Shown here: piece after piece, positions 4,081 through 6,418 of the stretch | Layout of the letters: every line of letters starts with the position of its first letter | Numbering within the stretch: position 1 is the first letter of the stretch | Source: an uncultured Mycoplasma sp. | Lineage (GTDB): Bacteria > Bacillota_I > Bacilli_A > RF39 > UBA660 | Assembly (NCBI GenBank): GCA_947565485.1 | Contig: CANOGG010000073.1 | Span: 1-6,418 of the forward strand | Reading direction: 5' to 3' | Length of the DNA stretch: 6,418 nucleotides | Position numbers and translations under genes: made by a program | The notes under the pieces: generated by a model | What the model was told of the DNA's origin: nothing | What the model saw: the letters and a program-made list of their open reading frames with translations, nothing else | Database searches by the model: none

Positions 4081-5109
4081 TTAATTAGTTTGGGGGTCGA
4101 CGAGTATTTTAATGGCATTATCAGTACCAGAAGTTAGACGTTCGAATGAAGATTGAACTTTGCTTAGATGGACAATGTCATCGATGAATTTTTCAGCATC
4201 AATTTTACCGCGAGCAATTAAGTCAAGACAAGTTTCAAACTCACCTTTCGTGTAAGCGATAGCACCTTTTAGAGTTAGTTCTTTCATTACAGCCATCACG
4301 GTAAGAGTTGGAATAGCGTCAGTCGCAACACCGACTAAAACTACAGTTCCACCAGGTTTAGCAAGAGTTATAGCACTATTAACAGCACTTGATGAGCCAA
4401 CACATTCAATGACATAATCAAAACCACCATTAGTTTTGGTAAGTAATTTAGAGGTTGTTTCTTCAAGAGTGGCATCATACCAAGCATCACATACTTCAAG
4501 GTCGAGAGATTTCCTACCTCGGGCAGGATTGGTTTCAGTTAAGAAAACCTGGCTTGCCCCTTCCATTTTGGCAAACATGGCTGATGCAAGACCGATGATA
4601 CCACCACCGATAACAAGAACTTTGGCACCAACAGGAATATCAGCTAAGTGAGCTGCATGAAGACCAACAGCAAGAGGTTCAGTAAGTGCTGCTGCATCGA
4701 AAGTTACAGAGGCAGGAACTTTTAGAACCATGTCGGGACGAACAGCGATTTTGGGACAAAAACCACCAGGTGAAGTAAGGGATAAGCCTACCGCATCAGT
4801 CCAGGTGTTAGGACAATACTGGATGTTGCCACTAAGACAGGCAGGACAATGGCCACAAGGTGATAAAGGAAGTGCTGTTACTTTGTCGCCGATTTGGAGG
4901 TCTAAACAAGAGCCAGGGTCGATTACAGTGCCACAAAACTCATGACCCATAATGAGGCTTTTGGGTTCACCGCCTGCCCAATTATGAATATCAGAACCAC
5001 AGATTCCGGTACGTTTAACTTCAATGATGACATGTTCGTGGTCAACTTGAGGTTCCTCGGCAGTTCCAACAATTAATTCTTTAGGTTTATTAATTTTTAC
5101 ACATTTCAT
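4081..5109 (-). CDS. Zinc-dependent medium-chain alcohol/polyol dehydrogenase
   Basis: The 342-aa length and motifs fit the medium-chain zinc alcohol dehydrogenase family (sorbitol, threonine and butanediol dehydrogenase group). It oxidises an alcohol with NAD(P)+ in the cytoplasm. The catalytic zinc site is visible as C37-G-S-D with H42, GHE at 55-57 and E144-P. The structural zinc lobe has C85, C88, C91 and C99. The Rossmann loop GGGIIG is at 168-173, and the acidic E192 at the end of the next strand favours NAD+ over NADP+. All expected metal ligands are present, so it should be active; the substrate cannot be read from sequence. The ATG at 5109 follows GAGGAGAG. Base composition is richer in G+C than its neighbours (31 of 60 bases at 4801-4860 against 10 of 60 at 3481-3540 in lemA), which may mark transfer or strong constraint. 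It heads the cluster with the LemA genes. Confidence 0.93.
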   Translation of the reverse strand: MKCVKINKPKELIVGTAEEPQVDHEHVIIEVKRTGICGSDIHNWAGGEPKSLIMGHEFCGTVIDPGSCLDLQIGDKVTALPLSPCGHCPACLSGNIQYCPNTWTDAVGLSLTSPGGFCPKIAVRPDMVLKVPASVTFDAAALTEPLAVGLHAAHLADIPVGAKVLVIGGGIIGLASAMFAKMEGASQVFLTETNPARGRKSLDLEVCDAWYDATLEETTSKLLTKTNGGFDYVIECVGSSSAVNSAITLAKPGGTVVLVGVATDAIPTLTVMAVMKELTLKGAIAYTKGEFETCLDLIARGKIDAEKFIDDIVHLSKVQSSFERLTSGTDNAIKILVDPQTN

Positions 5110-5141
5110 ATTTTTTTCTCTCCTCTATTTTAAAATATATC

Positions 5142-5170
5142 ATTATTTTGGACTATATTAAAGAAAGCAA
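5142..5170 (-). promoter_or_regulatory. Possible promoter of the dehydrogenase-lemA operon
   Basis: On the minus strand, -35 TTGCTT (5165-5170) is followed by a 17-bp spacer and -10 AATAAT (5142-5147), lying in the 69-bp gap after ppa. No terminator is visible in the gap, so read-through from ppa is also possible. Confidence 0.4.
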
Positions 5171-5178
5171 GACTAAGT

Positions 5179-5682
5179 TTACGAATTTTTAACGTTTTCA
5201 TGATGGTAACGGTCCTGGCATTCTTTTATTAAGTTTAGAGCTTCTTCTTTCGTATGATACTCCCCTACTTGGACGTTTATTTTTTGGAGCTTTTTATAGT
5301 TTTCAAAAAAGTTTTTGATTTCTTTTAAGATGAAAGATGGCAAGTCTTGGAGATTTTTCACTTCATCATAACGGGGGTCACAAGCGACAACGGATATTAA
5401 TTTGTAATCTTGGGCACCATTATCAATCATCGATAAATAACCAATAACACGGGCTGGAACGATACAGCCAGGATATGTAGGTTCAGTGCCAATAACTAAG
5501 ATGTCTAGGGGGTCACCATCGTTAGCAAGGGTGTGTTCTAAAGAACCATATTCCGCCGGATAAGCCATCGCAGAATAAAGGACACGATCTAATTTTATTT
5601 TGCCACTTAGTTCGTCAATTTCATATTTGTTACGAGAACGAAAAGGAATTTCAATAATGGCATTTACAACGTCTTCTCTCAT
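5179..5682 (-). CDS. ppa: Inorganic pyrophosphatase (soluble, family I)
   Basis: This cytoplasmic enzyme hydrolyses diphosphate to phosphate and so pulls biosynthetic reactions forward. The 167-aa length is normal for bacterial family I. The signature DGDPLD is at 55-60 (metal-binding D55, D57 and D60). Other conserved active-site positions are visible: IEIP at 10-13, K19 and E21 in NKYEID, R33, the YPAEYG segment with Y45, D87 and D92 with K94, and YK at 129-130. All the residues expected for activity appear to be present. The ATG at 5682 is preceded by AAGGAG at 5694-5699, 11 nt away, which is a long spacing, but no nearer start fits the family N-terminus. It has its own strong promoter after the permease terminator. 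Confidence 0.96.
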   Translation of the reverse strand: MREDVVNAIIEIPFRSRNKYEIDELSGKIKLDRVLYSAMAYPAEYGSLEHTLANDGDPLDILVIGTEPTYPGCIVPARVIGYLSMIDNGAQDYKLISVVACDPRYDEVKNLQDLPSFILKEIKNFFENYKKLQKINVQVGEYHTKEEALNLIKECQDRYHHENVKNS

Positions 5683-5716
5683 AATTTAATGTACTCCTTC
5701 TATTATTTATAGTTTT

Positions 5717-5745
5717 ATTCTATCAGATTTAAGAACAGATGTCTA
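5717..5745 (-). promoter_or_regulatory. Promoter of ppa
   Basis: On the minus strand, -35 TAGACA (5740-5745) is followed by a 17-bp spacer and -10 TAGAAT (5717-5722). It carries the same 16-bp string CTAATTTTATAGACAT (5739-5754) as the 156-aa gene promoter, starting right at the end of the upstream terminator T-run. Confidence 0.75.
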
Positions 5746-5753
5746 TAAAATTA

Positions 5754-5779
5754 GAAAAAATGCGCAGATTTACGCATTT
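5754..5779 (-). terminator. Rho-independent terminator of the permease gene
   Basis: On the minus strand, AAATGCG (5773-5779) pairs with CGCATTT (5758-5764), a 7-bp stem with an 8-nt loop, followed by a T-run to 5755. It lies 2 bp after the permease stop codon and isolates ppa from upstream transcription. Confidence 0.85.
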
Positions 5780-5781
5780 AG

Positions 5782-6417
5782 TTAACTCATTTGGCGTTTA
5801 TGTTTGCTCACGATATTAGTGACGATAATAAAAATAGTAATCATAATGAGAAGGATGAGAAGACGGAAGAAAAAAGGTTTTAGAGTGCTTGGGGTAAGAT
5901 TATCGAGTGTAGCTAAAAGTTCGTTATTTTGAATGTAGTAATAAGATGGAAGAAACGAGGCAATTTTTAAAACTCCAGGTGGGAGGAAGTCGAGAGGAAC
6001 GAAAGCACCACAGAGGAAACTAGAACCAAGAGCGATTACATTTACGAGGCCATTAATTGCATTTTTATTGGAAGTAAGATTACTAATTAGAAAAGCAAGA
6101 CTTAATGCACATAGGGTAAAGACGAGAGAGTTTAGAAGATAGAACATGCCACGAATGCTAAACATCGAACTTCCTAATAAAACGAAGCTTAAAAGACAGT
6201 AAAGAAACCAAAGAGTGAGGGCTAAGAGACTGCTCGATAAGAGGAGTTTGCGATTTAGAGTACGGTAGTTGGTACCACTTATAATGGTTCGTTTAGCGAT
6301 GTTTCGTTCTTTAAAGCTAGCGATGATGATACTGATGATATATACACAACCGGCTAAAATTGTATAGGAAGCAAAGTTAAAGTAAAAGTTAGTACGACTT
6401 AGAGTATCGGTGTCTAG
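5782..6417 (-). CDS. ABC-2 type transporter permease, N-terminus cut by window edge
   Basis: The frame is open from the right edge to the TAA at 5782 (211 residues visible). An ATG-initiated frame from 6165 would be only a fragment, because the same frame continues upstream with clear membrane segments. Visible in order: a helix near the edge (ILAGCVYIISIIIASF), a cytoplasmic KERNIAKRTIISG segment typical of ABC-2 permeases, several further hydrophobic helices, the family-typical loop FLCGAFVPLDFLPPGVLKIA before PSYYYIQ, and a last helix ending in a basic KHKRQ tail. The protein would form the membrane channel of an ABC exporter. The ATPase partner and substrate are not in the window, though the partner is expected just upstream (to the right). 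It ends in a strong terminator. Confidence 0.85.
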   Translation of the reverse strand, partial: LDTDTLSRTNFYFNFASYTILAGCVYIISIIIASFKERNIAKRTIISGTNYRTLNRKLLLSSSLLALTLWFLYCLLSFVLLGSSMFSIRGMFYLLNSLVFTLCALSLAFLISNLTSNKNAINGLVNVIALGSSFLCGAFVPLDFLPPGVLKIASFLPSYYYIQNNELLATLDNLTPSTLKPFFFRLLILLIMITIFIIVTNIVSKHKRQMS

Positions 6418-6418
6418 T

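Noticed and set aside
4436..4945. Two plus-strand frames of 71 codons each (4436-4651 and 4730-4945)
   Set aside because: Antisense to the conserved core of the zinc dehydrogenase; no features of their own.
5782..6165. Complete 127-aa membrane protein starting at the ATG at 6165
   Set aside because: The same frame remains open to the right edge with typical ABC-2 permease segments, so that ATG is internal.

Overview
The window looks like chromosomal DNA of an AT-rich, low-GC Gram-positive bacterium (Bacillota). A gut-type Bacilli or Mollicutes-like lineage is plausible, but this is inference. The reasons are AT-rich DNA, strong AAGGAG-type ribosome binding sites, promoters close to the vegetative consensus with 16-17 bp spacers, rho-independent terminators, TAA as the only stop codon in all eight genes whose end is visible, and typical families (AAA-ATPase-like protein, LemA, ABC-2 permease, soluble family I pyrophosphatase). 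Trp is encoded by TGG where seen, so the standard bacterial code fits. Every confident gene is on the minus strand, so transcription runs right to left.

Right to left: the C-terminal part of an ABC-2 permease (cut by the right edge) ends in a clear terminator. Next come inorganic pyrophosphatase (ppa) with its own promoter, then a zinc-dependent medium-chain alcohol/polyol dehydrogenase. The dehydrogenase is tightly followed by a 96-aa two-helix membrane protein, LemA, and a 65-aa two-helix membrane protein that overlaps the lemA end. These four genes look like one operon.

Positions 2081-3024 hold no confident protein gene but are rich in structure. Two minus-strand promoters share the same architecture: a 41-bp box (39/41 identical), a 19-bp gap, -35 TTGCAT, a 17-bp spacer and an extended -10. 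The left promoter drives a predicted structured non-coding RNA of about 300 nt that ends in a strong terminator. The right promoter drives a transcript whose 5' end carries a Shine-Dalgarno-like AGGAG inside a 23-nt arm complementary to a downstream arm. The two arms enclose a small hydrophobic ORF. A possible plus-strand promoter points into the same interval. This resembles the logic of type I toxin-antitoxin loci, but no family was recognised. It is the most interesting part of the window.

Left of this lie a secreted, membrane-anchored CPHC thioredoxin-fold protein and a 156-aa membrane-anchored protein of unknown function with exactly two extracytoplasmic cysteines, each with its own promoter. 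Last is an AAA-ATPase-like protein cut by the left edge, with its own promoter.
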